Assembly (NCBI GenBank): GCA_020053915.1
Contig: JAGVMG010000014.1
Location: 1 to 64,000 of the forward strand
Source: Parachlamydiales bacterium
Lineage (GTDB): Bacteria > Chlamydiota > Chlamydiia > Chlamydiales > Rhabdochlamydiaceae
Direction of reading: 5' to 3'
DNA: 64,000 nt
The position numbers and the translations under genes were made by a program. Under the pieces are notes generated by a model. It was not told where the DNA came from. It did no database searches and saw nothing but the letters and a program-made list of their open reading frames with translations. Of the stretch, positions 7,463 to 16,618 are shown piece after piece. How positions within the stretch are numbered: position 1 is the first letter of the stretch; each line of letters opens with the position of its first letter.

Positions 7463-8623
7463 TTATCCTTGAGCTACCTCTACTTTTTTTCTCTCAGCCC
7501 AACTGCCAAAGAGCATTGAAAAAGCTCCATTTCCCAACACATTTGCAGAAGTAATGATCGGATCAAACAAAATGTACAAGGCCGTGATCAAGGACATCAT
7601 TTCGGAAGTAAAGCCTAAATGACTTTCCAGAATGGGCAGCATCACGAGGATCCCACCGCCAGGAATTGCAGCAACGGAAAATTTAGCGAGCACGAAATAG
7701 CATGCAAAGATCAAATAGCTGAAAAATGCAGGTTCCGGGATCCCAAAATTCTTTAACAGTGCAAAGGCAAAAATGGGAATAGCAAAGCAATCTCCAATCA
7801 AATGGATATTCACAGTAGCCGGGATCGTGGCTTTTGTAATTTTGGAATGCGGTGCATTTTTTTCAGCACCAAGAATCGTGAGAGGCATTGCGACCGCACT
7901 CGACATACTTCCCATTCCAGCTAACGCTGCCGGCAACATGTTTTGAATTTTTAAGAATAATCCCTTCCAACGAAAGCGATTGGAAAGAAGATAGAGGAAG
8001 CCGATATAGCCAAATTGTGCAGCTGCAATCAGCGCAAAAATGCCTGCATAATCAGTTACAATGCTCGCAAGGACCTGATCGTGGCAGAGTTTAAGAACAA
8101 ATCCGCTTAAGAAAAGGGGAATGAGGTAGAGAAATACCTTCATTAGACCACTGACCCACCCTTCTAAAGACAAAGCCATCTTCTCAGCCCATTTCGGTTT
8201 AAACCGGGCAAGAGCCACGCCTAAAAGGAGCCCCGAAAACATGGCTTTATCGTTGGCAATCCACTTAGGTAAAATAAATAGCCAAGAGGGATTTAAAGAA
8301 GTGGATTCTTGAGGGAAAGCAAGAGACAACCCAAAATGGTATGCCGCAACACCCACTCCTCCACTTAATAGCGTCGAAATAAAGTTCGAAATACATACAG
8401 CGCCTAAGATGAAAAAAATCATCTTATGTGCTCCTCGCGCCAACTGCACCGCTGTTTTGAACAAAAGAATAAAGATCAAAAATGGAAGCAGAAAAACGAT
8501 AACAGACTTAATCGTCAAGCTCAGGGCATAGAGCACAGATTTGAAAGAAACAGGGATGATTTCATTTAAGAAAAAACAAGCTAAAATCATCACTAACAGA
8601 ATATAGGGCATTTTACGAAACAT
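7463..8623 (-). CDS. Dicarboxylate/amino acid:cation symporter (DAACS family)
   Basis: A 386-residue inner-membrane protein with about eight hydrophobic helices. SMSSAVAMPLTILGAEK corresponds to the serine-rich reentrant loop of GltP/DctA-type carriers; later conserved positions follow in GDCFAIPIFAF, IPGGGILVMLPILE and DPIITSANVLGNG. It probably imports a C4-dicarboxylate or acidic/neutral amino acid with Na+ or H+. The ATG at 8623 is 7 bases from GGAG; an upstream GTG at 8629 is less likely. Specificity cannot be read from sequence. Confidence 0.85.
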   Translation of the reverse strand: MFRKMPYILLVMILACFFLNEIIPVSFKSVLYALSLTIKSVIVFLLPFLIFILLFKTAVQLARGAHKMIFFILGAVCISNFISTLLSGGVGVAAYHFGLSLAFPQESTSLNPSWLFILPKWIANDKAMFSGLLLGVALARFKPKWAEKMALSLEGWVSGLMKVFLYLIPLFLSGFVLKLCHDQVLASIVTDYAGIFALIAAAQFGYIGFLYLLSNRFRWKGLFLKIQNMLPAALAGMGSMSSAVAMPLTILGAEKNAPHSKITKATIPATVNIHLIGDCFAIPIFAFALLKNFGIPEPAFFSYLIFACYFVLAKFSVAAIPGGGILVMLPILESHLGFTSEMMSLITALYILFDPIITSANVLGNGAFSMLFGSWAERKKVEVAQG

Positions 8624-8680
8624 ACGCACTCTCCAAGAATTTTGTTTTTTATTTAGGACGAGAAAAAATGAGGAAAAACA

Positions 8681-8710
8681 AAAAGATTTACCGGCGGAGG
8701 CCGGTGGTAA
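8681..8710 (-). terminator. Rho-independent terminator after the GT17 gene
   Basis: On the minus strand ACCGGC-CTCC-GCCGGT (8690-8705) is followed by AAATCTTTTTG, a short GC-rich hairpin plus U-rich tail between the glycosyltransferase and the transporter. Confidence 0.55.
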
Positions 8711-8749
8711 AAACTACGGTGGTGCGAGCAGAGATCATCATAAAGGAAA

Positions 8750-9649
8750 TCATGACGCGATCTCCTCTTTATCGATAAAGCCGAGATCTTCGTAATGAGA
8801 GCGATTCTCTACGATATGCTTAGGAAAACTATCATCCACTTTGACCCACTGATGGGAGCGGAAAACTTGCAGAATTTTTTCCGCTTGTTTTAACTCAGGG
8901 CGATCAAATTCATGATGGGAATACGATTCGAGTTTAAGAATGTGCCGATCGATCCCTCCCATTGAAGTAAAGTGCCATCCAGCGTCTGGCAAACAGGTAA
9001 TTTTAGTAACACCTGTGCGACGCATCAGACGGGGACGCATATTGCGCAATCGACGTGTAGCCTTCGTTGAAATGCGTTTAATAACATGATAAGGCGTGCA
9101 CACGGATCCATGCCACTTGTCTTGATAGCGGTTCAAGAATCCTTGATACATTTTTTGCTCGCAAACAACCGCTTGCGCCTGCCCTGAAGTAATGAGCTCA
9201 ATGATCCTCGGCAACCTCTTACGACTGACAATTTCGTCCACATCGGAAAGAATCACGAGATCGTTCTTGCGGCAATTTTTTAAACCTTTCAACACCTGCT
9301 GCCGCTGATAGCGCTCGCGTATCCAGGGATTATCAGTCGCTAAATGCTGATCTACTTTGACATGGATGATTTTATCTGAAAATTTTTCAAAACGGTCGCG
9401 ATTTTCTTCAAAATAATAAGGCTTTGGGTTTCCCCGAAATGTCTCACCCGCCTCAACAATGACAAACTTATCGACAAAGTCATTCATCTCGTTCAAGCGA
9501 ATTTCTAAAAGCTCGAGTTCATTGTAGAAAAGAAAGCAGTCATAGACCTTAGGATGATAGCCCGATCCTGGAGAAATCAAGAGATAGCAAACCAAGAGAA
9601 CGCCTAAAAACGCTCCAATGATCGCGGGGTATTTCCACTTAGGTGTCAT
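8750..9649 (-). CDS. Glycosyltransferase family 17 protein, membrane anchored
   Basis: A single N-terminal TM helix (residues ~9-27) is followed by a GT17 domain: KVYDCFLFYNELELLEIRLNE, FVIVEAGETFRGNPKP, the DxD-like motif LSDVDEIVSR, GWHFTSMGG and a C-terminal block. GT17 includes animal beta-1,4-N-acetylglucosaminyltransferase III and bacterial relatives. The protein (299 residues) probably transfers a sugar at the membrane; acceptor unknown. The next plus-strand gene is divergent. Confidence 0.85.
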   Translation of the reverse strand: MTPKWKYPAIIGAFLGVLLVCYLLISPGSGYHPKVYDCFLFYNELELLEIRLNEMNDFVDKFVIVEAGETFRGNPKPYYFEENRDRFEKFSDKIIHVKVDQHLATDNPWIRERYQRQQVLKGLKNCRKNDLVILSDVDEIVSRKRLPRIIELITSGQAQAVVCEQKMYQGFLNRYQDKWHGSVCTPYHVIKRISTKATRRLRNMRPRLMRRTGVTKITCLPDAGWHFTSMGGIDRHILKLESYSHHEFDRPELKQAEKILQVFRSHQWVKVDDSFPKHIVENRSHYEDLGFIDKEEIAS

Positions 9650-9752
9650 GGGCTGGAATCGCCTTCCGTAAGGAATTATTCATCAAGAATACTTAAAAAA
9701 GCTTAACAAAGTCAAGGACTACGTCTTTCGGTGTTGTTGCGTCAATAGGCAA

Positions 9753-9813
9753 TTTTACCACAGAGATAAGAATCCATAGAGGAAAGATAGGCGCGCGGCT
9801 CTCTGTAGTAAAA
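9753..9813. repeat. Dispersed inverted repeat, TTTTACCACAGAGA family, copy 2
   Basis: TTTTACCACAGAG (9753-9765) and CTCTGTAGTAAAA form the ends of an imperfect inverted repeat, related to the element at 127-200. It lies in the 265-bp gap between two divergent genes. Confidence 0.55.
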
Positions 9814-9914
9814 CCTTATGTTAAAGCAACAATGCCTCCCTTTCGCAAAAAATTCTTTGGACAGTAAGATTTTAAATCGTGTAAGTTTTTCCAGAAAAAA
9901 CAGAGGGGGGTCTT

Positions 9915-11027
9915 ATGAACATTTTCCCAGGATTAACCAGTTTGGCGCTCTCGTTTTGCATCGCTGCACAACTTGTTGCATCCGACCCAGCCGCCCCAAT
10001 TGCGCAAGGGCTAGAAATACAGAGGGAAAAATTACTGCTGCTCATGTCAGGTGAATGGGTCTCGCGAGGCATTTACGTTGCAACTAAGCTGCAGATCGCA
10101 GACCATCTCAATCCTCAATGCAAATCCATTGACGAGCTTGCTGAGCTCACTCAATCCAACTCAGAATCGCTCTATCGACTTCTTCATATGCTCGCAGGCT
10201 TTGGAATCTTTGAAGAAATTTCCCCCAGTGTTTTTGCAAATACAGATGCCAGCTACCTCCTTGCAAAATCCCATCCCGACAGCTTAAATGCCCTCTCCCT
10301 TTTTTACGGAGAAGACATCCATAAATCCTGGGAAGAACTGCTCCCTGCGGTCCAACTAGGAATGCCGGCTTTCCAACTCACCTTCCATCAACCGGTCTTT
10401 AACTACTTTAAGGAAAACCCCGCGCGTGCGGCTCTTTTTCAAGAAGCGATGAAAGAAAAGTCGATGGCAGTGATCAAGTCAGCTCTTTCCACCTATGATT
10501 TCAGCCCCTATGGATCTGTGTACGATATTGGAGGAGGGTATGGTCAATTCATGCGCGCATTACTCCAAACTCACCCCAATCTATATGGAACAATCTTTGA
10601 GCTTCCGGAAGTGATCAACACGATCAAACAACAGATGCCTCAATTGGAAAATGCCCACTGCAAGCTTGAGTCAGGCGATTTTTTTACTTCAGTGCCCAAA
10701 GGTGGAGATGTCTACCTTCTCAAATCTGTTATTCACGACTGGAGCGATGCGGAATCTGAAAAAATTCTTAAAAACTGCCACCTGGCAATGCACGAAAACA
10801 GCCGCTTATTGATCGTAGAAGTAGTCCTACAGCCAAAAGATCAGTCTGTTTATGCAAACTGCATGGATGTGTTGATGTTAGCGATCACAGGAGGCAAAGA
10901 ACGCAGCTTGCAGTCCTTCAAACAAATGCTTGAACGCTCTGGTTTTACCCTAGAACATGTTTACTCAACATCAACAGAATTTTCGATCTTGGAAGCGAAA
11001 AAAATAAGGAAAATCGTTCATGATTAA
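9915..11027 (+). CDS. O-methyltransferase (Methyltransf_2 / COMT type) with N-terminal signal peptide
   Basis: Residues 1-23 look like a cleavable signal peptide. A COMT-like helical dimerisation domain (~35-130) and an SAM-binding Rossmann domain follow, with VYDIGGGYGQFMRAL (motif I), FELPEVI and LKSVIHDWSDAE, whose histidine is the usual catalytic base of plant/animal O-methyltransferases. The start follows AGAGGGGGG. It overlaps the next exported hydrolase by 8 bp. Export of an SAM-dependent enzyme is unusual; it may act outside the bacterial cytoplasm, or the hydrophobic N-terminus may be a membrane anchor. Confidence 0.8.
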   Translation: MNIFPGLTSLALSFCIAAQLVASDPAAPIAQGLEIQREKLLLLMSGEWVSRGIYVATKLQIADHLNPQCKSIDELAELTQSNSESLYRLLHMLAGFGIFEEISPSVFANTDASYLLAKSHPDSLNALSLFYGEDIHKSWEELLPAVQLGMPAFQLTFHQPVFNYFKENPARAALFQEAMKEKSMAVIKSALSTYDFSPYGSVYDIGGGYGQFMRALLQTHPNLYGTIFELPEVINTIKQQMPQLENAHCKLESGDFFTSVPKGGDVYLLKSVIHDWSDAESEKILKNCHLAMHENSRLLIVEVVLQPKDQSVYANCMDVLMLAITGGKERSLQSFKQMLERSGFTLEHVYSTSTEFSILEAKKIRKIVHD

Positions 11028-12093
11028 ACACCTCGCTATCATTCTGTGCTGTCTGATAGCTCAGGTATCCTTGAATGCTGAGTATCGTTTACATCGCATT
11101 GAAGACTGGAACCTTTCTTCCCCTCCTAAACCTAACCTCGCAAATGGGGAATTTAAAGTCGCCTTCTGGAACTTTTTAGATCAATTCGCTTCTGACAAGG
11201 CGACTAACCCCCATCAAAAGTACTACTGGAAAAACCGCGCGCATCTGGTCACCAATCTCATTTTAAGAGACGATCCCGATATTTTGGGATTTTGCGAGTG
11301 CAATCTCATTCAAGCGGACGATCTCTCAAGAGATTTGGATCATGCCGGCTATGCTGTTGTCGGATTTAGCTCATCTACGCTTCTTACCATCGACGAGGTG
11401 CGCGCGCAGTTTGCTGCAGGCAATGAGATCTGGTATTCGGAATTTGTGGGATTTATCTACCGCAAAGAGCGCATGGAGCTGATCGATATGCGTGTTCATC
11501 CTTTACCCAAAGGGTTTAAGCACCACCGCATTATCACGGAAGGTTGTTTTAAAGATAAACTAACAGGAAAACAACTCACTGTTTTAGCCTCTCATTTCGA
11601 TCACTTATCCACTGAATCCATTGAAGGATCTGGGAAATTGGAAATCGACCGATTGCGCGCCTTAGAAGGAAGCAACATCCCCTGGATTTCAGTAGGCGAC
11701 AGAAACTGGTCATTTAATGAACAAGGCGAACTCTTTGCGCAAGAGTATGCCCAATGGGATTTTATTCGCGAATTTCGCGATGACACCCGCTTAGGACACT
11801 TTGGTCCATCCGGGACATTTCCGGGGCATCTTTGGCTCGAAGCGATCCAACCCATGCCCGTTCTCATCCAAGACAGCAATGGTCACCCCATGATCGCCGC
11901 ATCCACCATCGATGTCGGATACAGCAGCAAAAAACACCTCTCGACTCTTGCCTCCTATACCTTAACCGGAGAATTCTCACCGGACACCTGCCAACTCTTA
12001 GTCGAAGGGGCCATAGGAAACTTAGTGGAGCGCAATTTTGCATCCGATCACTTCTACATTGGGGGCATTTTCCGATTTACCGAGTCAAAGTAA
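11020..12093 (+). CDS. Exported endonuclease/exonuclease/phosphatase (EEP) family hydrolase
   Basis: Signal peptide (residues 1-20, ending SLNA) followed by an EEP fold: FKVAFWNFLD, DILGFCECN (metal-binding acidic), SHFDHLST, SVGDRNWS (the GDxN motif) and SDHFYI (the terminal SDH). The order of catalytic motifs looks complete. EEP enzymes hydrolyse nucleic acids, phosphoinositides or sphingomyelin; the substrate is not evident. The start overlaps the O-methyltransferase stop by 8 bp, so the two are co-translated and both carry export signals. Confidence 0.8.
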   Translation: MIKHLAIILCCLIAQVSLNAEYRLHRIEDWNLSSPPKPNLANGEFKVAFWNFLDQFASDKATNPHQKYYWKNRAHLVTNLILRDDPDILGFCECNLIQADDLSRDLDHAGYAVVGFSSSTLLTIDEVRAQFAAGNEIWYSEFVGFIYRKERMELIDMRVHPLPKGFKHHRIITEGCFKDKLTGKQLTVLASHFDHLSTESIEGSGKLEIDRLRALEGSNIPWISVGDRNWSFNEQGELFAQEYAQWDFIREFRDDTRLGHFGPSGTFPGHLWLEAIQPMPVLIQDSNGHPMIAASTIDVGYSSKKHLSTLASYTLTGEFSPDTCQLLVEGAIGNLVERNFASDHFYIGGIFRFTESK

Positions 12094-12210
12094 AATATTT
12101 ATAAGCAGACAAGAAGCACAAAAAATGGAGCGTACGTCATTAAGCCTGTCATTATATAGGACAGTAGTGGTATGATTGCCCAATTACCTTTTTACAAAAG
12201 TTGTCTACCC

Positions 12211-13446
12211 ATGTCTTTTAAAGATTTAATTTCTGACTCAAAAATCGTTCAAGCAATTGAAGAAGCGGGGTTTACAACTCCGACCCCTATCCAACAGCAA
12301 GCCATTCCGATGATCTTATCAGGGGCCGATCTGCGCGCCTCGGCTCAGACAGGAACCGGCAAAACAGCTGCATTCCTACTACCAACTCTTTCACGCTTAA
12401 CCGCTAAGGCTCCACTCCCAGGCCATGGTCCGCGGGTGCTAATCCTCGTTCCTACACGCGAGCTTGCCATGCAGGTCGCTGAAGAAGCCGCAAAATATTC
12501 CCGTCACCTTCCTCGCATGAAAACTGTCTGTGTATATGGTGGCGTCCCCTACCCAAAACAATTAAAAGATTTACACCGCCCATATGAAATCCTCGTCGCA
12601 ACTCCAGGACGTCTGATCGACTTTATTGAGCGTAAAAAAATCTCTTTCACCCGCTTAGAAATGATGATTCTCGACGAGGCTGACCGCATGCTTGACATGG
12701 GCTTCATCGAACCTGTCGAAATGATCGCCGCAGCAACCCCTTCTACGCGTCAAACGCTGATGTTCTCAGCAACGCTTAAAGGCCCAGTGCTCAAACTCTC
12801 TCAGCGTCTGTTAAACAATCCATTAGAAGTGACCGTATCGCCTGACCACGCAAAACACGAAAACATCGAACAACGTTTGCACCACGTCGATAATATCGGC
12901 CATAAGCACCGCCTTCTCGATCATTTAGTGAACGACTCCAACCTGAAACAAGCGATCATCTTCACTTCAACAAAACGTCAAGCCGACCAACTCGTTGATA
13001 AACTCAATGATATGGGCCATGATGCTGCAGCAATGCACGGCGACATGAACCAACGCCAAAGAACGCGAACAATCCAAGAAATGCGCGATGGCAGAATCCG
13101 CGTTCTTGTTGCAACGGATGTTGCGGCACGAGGAATCGACGTTTCGACAATCTCTCACGTAATTAACTTTGACTTGCCTCATAATGCGGAAGACTATGTC
13201 CACAGGATCGGCAGAACAGGGCGCGCAGGGGCAAATGGAATTGCTATCTCATTTGCTGCTCCTAAAGAAATGCACCTCGTACGCGAAATTGAAAAGTTCA
13301 CCGGGCATAAAATGGATTCACACATCATCCCTGGTATGGAACCTCAAATGAAGCCTTTCTCCTCACCTTCTAAGGCTAGCTTCAAACCTAAAAACCGCTT
13401 TGCTCCACAGAGATTTAAAGCGCGTAATTTTAAGTCGAAGCGCTAG
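12211..13446 (+). CDS. DEAD-box ATP-dependent RNA helicase (RhlE-like)
   Basis: Complete helicase core: Q motif PTPIQQQAIP, Walker A SAQTGTGKTAAF, PTRELAMQ, TPGRLID, DEADRMLDMGF, SAT, ATDVAARGID and HRIGRTGRAG. A short basic C-terminal tail (KASFKPKNRFAPQRFKARN) suits RNA binding. ATG at 12211 (MSFKDL) matches the family; a further in-frame ATG lies at 12172 and neither has a clear Shine-Dalgarno. Likely acts in ribosome assembly or RNA turnover. Confidence 0.94.
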   Translation: MSFKDLISDSKIVQAIEEAGFTTPTPIQQQAIPMILSGADLRASAQTGTGKTAAFLLPTLSRLTAKAPLPGHGPRVLILVPTRELAMQVAEEAAKYSRHLPRMKTVCVYGGVPYPKQLKDLHRPYEILVATPGRLIDFIERKKISFTRLEMMILDEADRMLDMGFIEPVEMIAAATPSTRQTLMFSATLKGPVLKLSQRLLNNPLEVTVSPDHAKHENIEQRLHHVDNIGHKHRLLDHLVNDSNLKQAIIFTSTKRQADQLVDKLNDMGHDAAAMHGDMNQRQRTRTIQEMRDGRIRVLVATDVAARGIDVSTISHVINFDLPHNAEDYVHRIGRTGRAGANGIAISFAAPKEMHLVREIEKFTGHKMDSHIIPGMEPQMKPFSSPSKASFKPKNRFAPQRFKARNFKSKR

Positions 13447-13468
13447 TACAAAGTTTTTACTCTTTCGA

Positions 13469-13498
13469 CTGTGTCAAAGCCCCAGGGCTTTGACACAG
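13469..13498. terminator. 30-bp perfect hairpin downstream of the DEAD-box gene
   Basis: CTGTGTCAAAGCCC and its complement separated by 2 bp. It lies between the convergent helicase and release-factor genes. There is no T-run on either side, so it may stabilise mRNA 3' ends more than terminate transcription. Confidence 0.5.
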
Positions 13499-13539
13499 AA
13501 ATAACTGCAAGAACTTTTGTTAAAGACTACTTGAGACTA

Positions 13540-13941
13540 TTAATCATTCCCTGAAATGCGGCGCATGTTCTTCTTCTGAGAATGGCGCTTCTTGGCTTCC
13601 AAGACTTTTTCCTGGCCAGAACGTGTGCGCCGCCTCTTTTGCCGTCTTACTTTTTCGATCTGATAACGACGCTCCGCTTTTACTTTAGCGCGCGTCTCTT
13701 CAATTCTATCACAGAGTTCTTGCCGAGCATAGACGCGATTCTGTTCGCGCGAACGCTCCCGCTGACATTTGATTTCAATTCCAGAAGGGAGATGTTTGAG
13801 ATAGACGCAAGAAGAGGTCTTATTGATCTTCTGTCCCCCGCTTCCTGAGCCTAAAATGAACTTCTCCAGGAGAACTTCCTCCTGGATGCCAAGACGAGCC
13901 ATTCGCTCTCTTACCTCAGTAAGCTTATCGACAGAATTCAT
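13540..13941 (-). CDS. Class I release-factor-like protein (GGQ domain, ribosome rescue type)
   Basis: 133 residues with the peptidyl-tRNA hydrolysis loop GSGSGGQKINKTSS, the downstream GIEIKCQRERSREQN block and a lysine/arginine-rich C-terminal tail. The codon-recognition domains of RF1/RF2 are absent, as in ArfB and MTRFR-type rescue factors. It probably releases stalled peptides from ribosomes. The start is 7 bp after the desaturase stop, so it is probably co-transcribed with it. Confidence 0.85.
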   Translation of the reverse strand: MNSVDKLTEVRERMARLGIQEEVLLEKFILGSGSGGQKINKTSSCVYLKHLPSGIEIKCQRERSREQNRVYARQELCDRIEETRAKVKAERRYQIEKVRRQKRRRTRSGQEKVLEAKKRHSQKKNMRRISGND

Positions 13942-13948
13942 TTTAATC

Positions 13949-15067
13949 TCAGCTTAAGACAACATCTTCCGTCTCTAAGGGAGGCTGACCAAATCGTTTT
14001 AAGGTGCGGAAATGCGACCTTAAAGCAGAAAAGAAAGAAGGATTCTCATAATAGGGAAGGCCAAATTCTAATGCTGTCTGTTGAACAATCGGTGAGATTT
14101 TAGGCAAATGCGTATGACAGATATGGGGGAAAATATGGTGCTCGATCTGGAAATTCAACCCGCCCGTTAAAAAGCTCACGAGCCAACTTTTGCGTGCAAA
14201 ATTCGCGGTTGTCATCAACTGGTGCTTAGCAAATGTATTTTCGATTTTTCCTTCTGCATTGGGCATAGGAAATGCGACATTTTCAACGATATGAGCAAGT
14301 TGGAAGATAATCGTTAATGTGATCCCCATCGTCGCTAAACAAGCGACATAGCCTAAGAGAACCTGCCACCAAGCTACCGATAGAAAACAAATGGGAAGAA
14401 CAAGAAATAGGGTAAAATGAATCGCTTTAAATCCAAAAAGGAAAAAGGTCTCTAAAAGAGAAGGTTTTGCCGCACGTGATGGAATTTTTCTTACCATTTG
14501 AAAGAAGCGCCGGAAATCAGAATAGAGGACCCATCGAAGTAAATTCAAGCTATAGAGAAGAGGGGCATACCAATTTTGAAAACGGTGAAAAGAGTAGTAG
14601 GGAGCTTCAGGGCATAGGCGCAGAAAAAAAGGAGCGTCTAAATCGGCATCGTGATGGCGAACATTGGTAAAGGTATGGTGATCGACTGTATGCTCTTTTT
14701 TCCAATAGAAGGAGCTTGTTCCTAACAGATCTCCAATCAGTCCTAAGGCTCTATTGCCAACCGAATTAGAAAGATAGGATCCATGCAAGGCATCATGGAA
14801 AATATTAATTCCCGCAATAGAAACAACAAACCCATAGAACGCATACAAACCAACAACTCCCCAACCGCCACTAAAATCCAACATAATCAGGGAATACGTC
14901 AGGATCATCATGCCAATTAAAAAAATCGTTTTAAAACACATAAACTTATTTGCTTTAAAGGAAATGCCCTTTTCTTGAAAATATTGGTTTACACGAGATC
15001 TCAATACCCGGATGAAATCGCATCCTTCATCGCGTGTGAATGATATTTTTTCCGATTCTGAAGACAT
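13949..15067 (-). CDS. Membrane fatty acid desaturase
   Basis: A 372-residue four-helix-type membrane desaturase with the three histidine boxes H91-x3-H95 (HDALH), H126-x3-HH (HTVDHH) and QIEHH ending at 311. The third box with Q at its first position is typical of front-end (delta-5/6/8) acyl-lipid or acyl-CoA desaturases. No cytochrome b5 domain is fused, so an external electron donor is needed. Located in the inner membrane. Substrate and regiochemistry are not evident. Confidence 0.88.
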   Translation of the reverse strand: MSSESEKISFTRDEGCDFIRVLRSRVNQYFQEKGISFKANKFMCFKTIFLIGMMILTYSLIMLDFSGGWGVVGLYAFYGFVVSIAGINIFHDALHGSYLSNSVGNRALGLIGDLLGTSSFYWKKEHTVDHHTFTNVRHHDADLDAPFFLRLCPEAPYYSFHRFQNWYAPLLYSLNLLRWVLYSDFRRFFQMVRKIPSRAAKPSLLETFFLFGFKAIHFTLFLVLPICFLSVAWWQVLLGYVACLATMGITLTIIFQLAHIVENVAFPMPNAEGKIENTFAKHQLMTTANFARKSWLVSFLTGGLNFQIEHHIFPHICHTHLPKISPIVQQTALEFGLPYYENPSFFSALRSHFRTLKRFGQPPLETEDVVLS

Positions 15068-15096
15068 AAATCACTCTCTTTTAAGGCTTAAGGGAT

Positions 15097-15126
15097 TTAA
15101 AAAAGCGGCGCATCTAAATGCACCGC
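15097..15126 (-). terminator. Rho-independent terminator of the MprF-like/dioxygenase/lipoprotein operon
   Basis: Minus strand: GCGGTGCAT-TTAG-ATGCGCCGC (15105-15126) followed by TTTTTTAAA. A strong hairpin plus U-tract, 82 bp after the lipoprotein stop and before the desaturase start, separating the two transcription units. Confidence 0.75.
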
Positions 15127-15207
15127 AATATGCGTCCCGTAGGATGTAAGAATACCTTAAACTGAGATTGAATGCAACTGCAGCAAAGAGTTGATAAAAA
15201 AAAATTT

Positions 15208-15594
15208 CTACTTTCTCTTTGAGCTCTCCAATAGATTAGTAATTTTTTGATTGAGGGTACGGTATGAATAATAAAGGATCACCGAGGGTAAAGAAAGGGC
15301 CAGTAGAATTAGCAAAAGGATGAAAGGAAATAATATCGGATGAAGATTCAACTGATTCATTGTCTGTTGCAGAAGAGCGGCACTACCTGCAATCACATCT
15401 GTGGACTTCTCCAAATTTTTCGATGATTCCATCACTGCAAGAGTGTTATTAGAAATAACTTCAGAACTTCTTTGAATCGCAACAGTATTGCCTTGGATCA
15501 TTTCAGTACTTTTGTCCATTCTTTCATTCAACGACGAGATATTGCCACATCCCGCTAAAACCACAAAAACAACATAAAGAACTGATCTTTTCAC
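15208..15594 (-). CDS. Small lipoprotein with C-terminal transmembrane helix
   Basis: 128 residues. The lipobox VVLAGC gives a lipidated cysteine at about 16. Residues ~22-80 form a coiled-coil-like segment with repeated Q/N-S-S pattern (TEMIQGNTVAIQRSSEVISN). A hydrophobic helix lies at ~85-110, then a basic tail. It may link inner and outer membranes or act as a spacer. Last gene of the three-gene minus-strand operon. No family recognised. Confidence 0.7.
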   Translation of the reverse strand: MKRSVLYVVFVVLAGCGNISSLNERMDKSTEMIQGNTVAIQRSSEVISNNTLAVMESSKNLEKSTDVIAGSAALLQQTMNQLNLHPILFPFILLLILLALSLPSVILYYSYRTLNQKITNLLESSKRK

Positions 15595-15622
15595 AAAAAA
15601 CCTCTTAATTTGCAGCTGTTAT

Positions 15623-16618
15623 TCAACTTGTCATCGCCGTTAAGACACGCCGTTTTCCTGAAAAAGCAGCGCGTCCATGCATCGCTAAAACATTATCTAA
15701 AATGAGCATGTCCCCTTTTTGCCATGGGAAATAGATCGAGTGGTCTTCCAAAACATCTAAAATATGGTACAAATCATCTCGGGAAACTGTGGAATCATCG
15801 GCGAAACGAATGGAGTGAAGCAGCATATGTTTGCGACAATAGAGAATTTTGGTTCCCATATAATTTTTCCAACCTAAAAATTTTGGGTTAAAGTCAAAGT
15901 GATGAGCTTGATTAAACCAAACTGGCTCTCGCGTTTCGGGATGAGCAATCGTCGCTGGTCGCACCTGGCTAATTTGAATCCAATCATTTTTATTCCAACG
16001 ATATAAAATCTCATTCTCAATACACTTTCTCTCTACTTCCGACTTGTCTTCTGTTTCAAATACATTAATCCAAGATTTATGACTCTTATTAACAAGACTC
16101 ATTAATTTACTCTTGTAAGGATAACAAGATATATATAGCAATTCTTTTTCACTAAATCGCTTTTTAACTTCTGGATCAATTGCCTGATAAATTTTTCGCG
16201 CATCTGCAATCATTGTTTCCCCGCCCTGCTTTGGCTCCACATCGCAATAGAAATAAATATGCCGGGGGTAATTTTTGACATAAGAGAGCTCGTTATGTAA
16301 GGCAATTTTAAACGAGGGAGGCGCTTCCGTGGATGTGTAGACTCCATCCGTAATTTTTTTTCTTGGGCTATCTCCTCCGATATACTGGACAAATTCTCCA
16401 AGACCTAAAGCCTGAATTGCTCCGCTGAAATCATGCTCGTTAGAAATAGGGAAATTCCGCAATAAAATCCCTCCGTATTTTAACAAGCTCTCCTTGAAAA
16501 AATCTGTCCTTTGCTGCAGCAAAAGGAGTAACTCAGAATAAGGAAGTGTCGCATCTTTAGGCTCGATGACAAGTGGCAACTGTGAAGGATGAAGAAATTT
16601 ACAGGTTACGCTATCCAT
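15623..16618 (-). CDS. TauD/TfdA-like Fe(II)/2-oxoglutarate dioxygenase (HxE type)
   Basis: 331 residues of the TauD fold. The proximal metal motif is H-N-E in IALHNELSY, i.e. HxE in place of HxD, as in amino-acid beta-hydroxylases of the AsnO/SyrP group; the distal histidine is in VLAMHGRAAFSGKRRV with the 2OG-binding arginine downstream. ATG at 16618 sits 6 bases from GGGAG and lies 8 bp inside the upstream MprF-like gene, indicating coupling. A substrate bearing an aminoacyl group made by that neighbour is a plausible inference. Confidence 0.82.
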   Translation of the reverse strand: MDSVTCKFLHPSQLPLVIEPKDATLPYSELLLLLQQRTDFFKESLLKYGGILLRNFPISNEHDFSGAIQALGLGEFVQYIGGDSPRKKITDGVYTSTEAPPSFKIALHNELSYVKNYPRHIYFYCDVEPKQGGETMIADARKIYQAIDPEVKKRFSEKELLYISCYPYKSKLMSLVNKSHKSWINVFETEDKSEVERKCIENEILYRWNKNDWIQISQVRPATIAHPETREPVWFNQAHHFDFNPKFLGWKNYMGTKILYCRKHMLLHSIRFADDSTVSRDDLYHILDVLEDHSIYFPWQKGDMLILDNVLAMHGRAAFSGKRRVLTAMTS

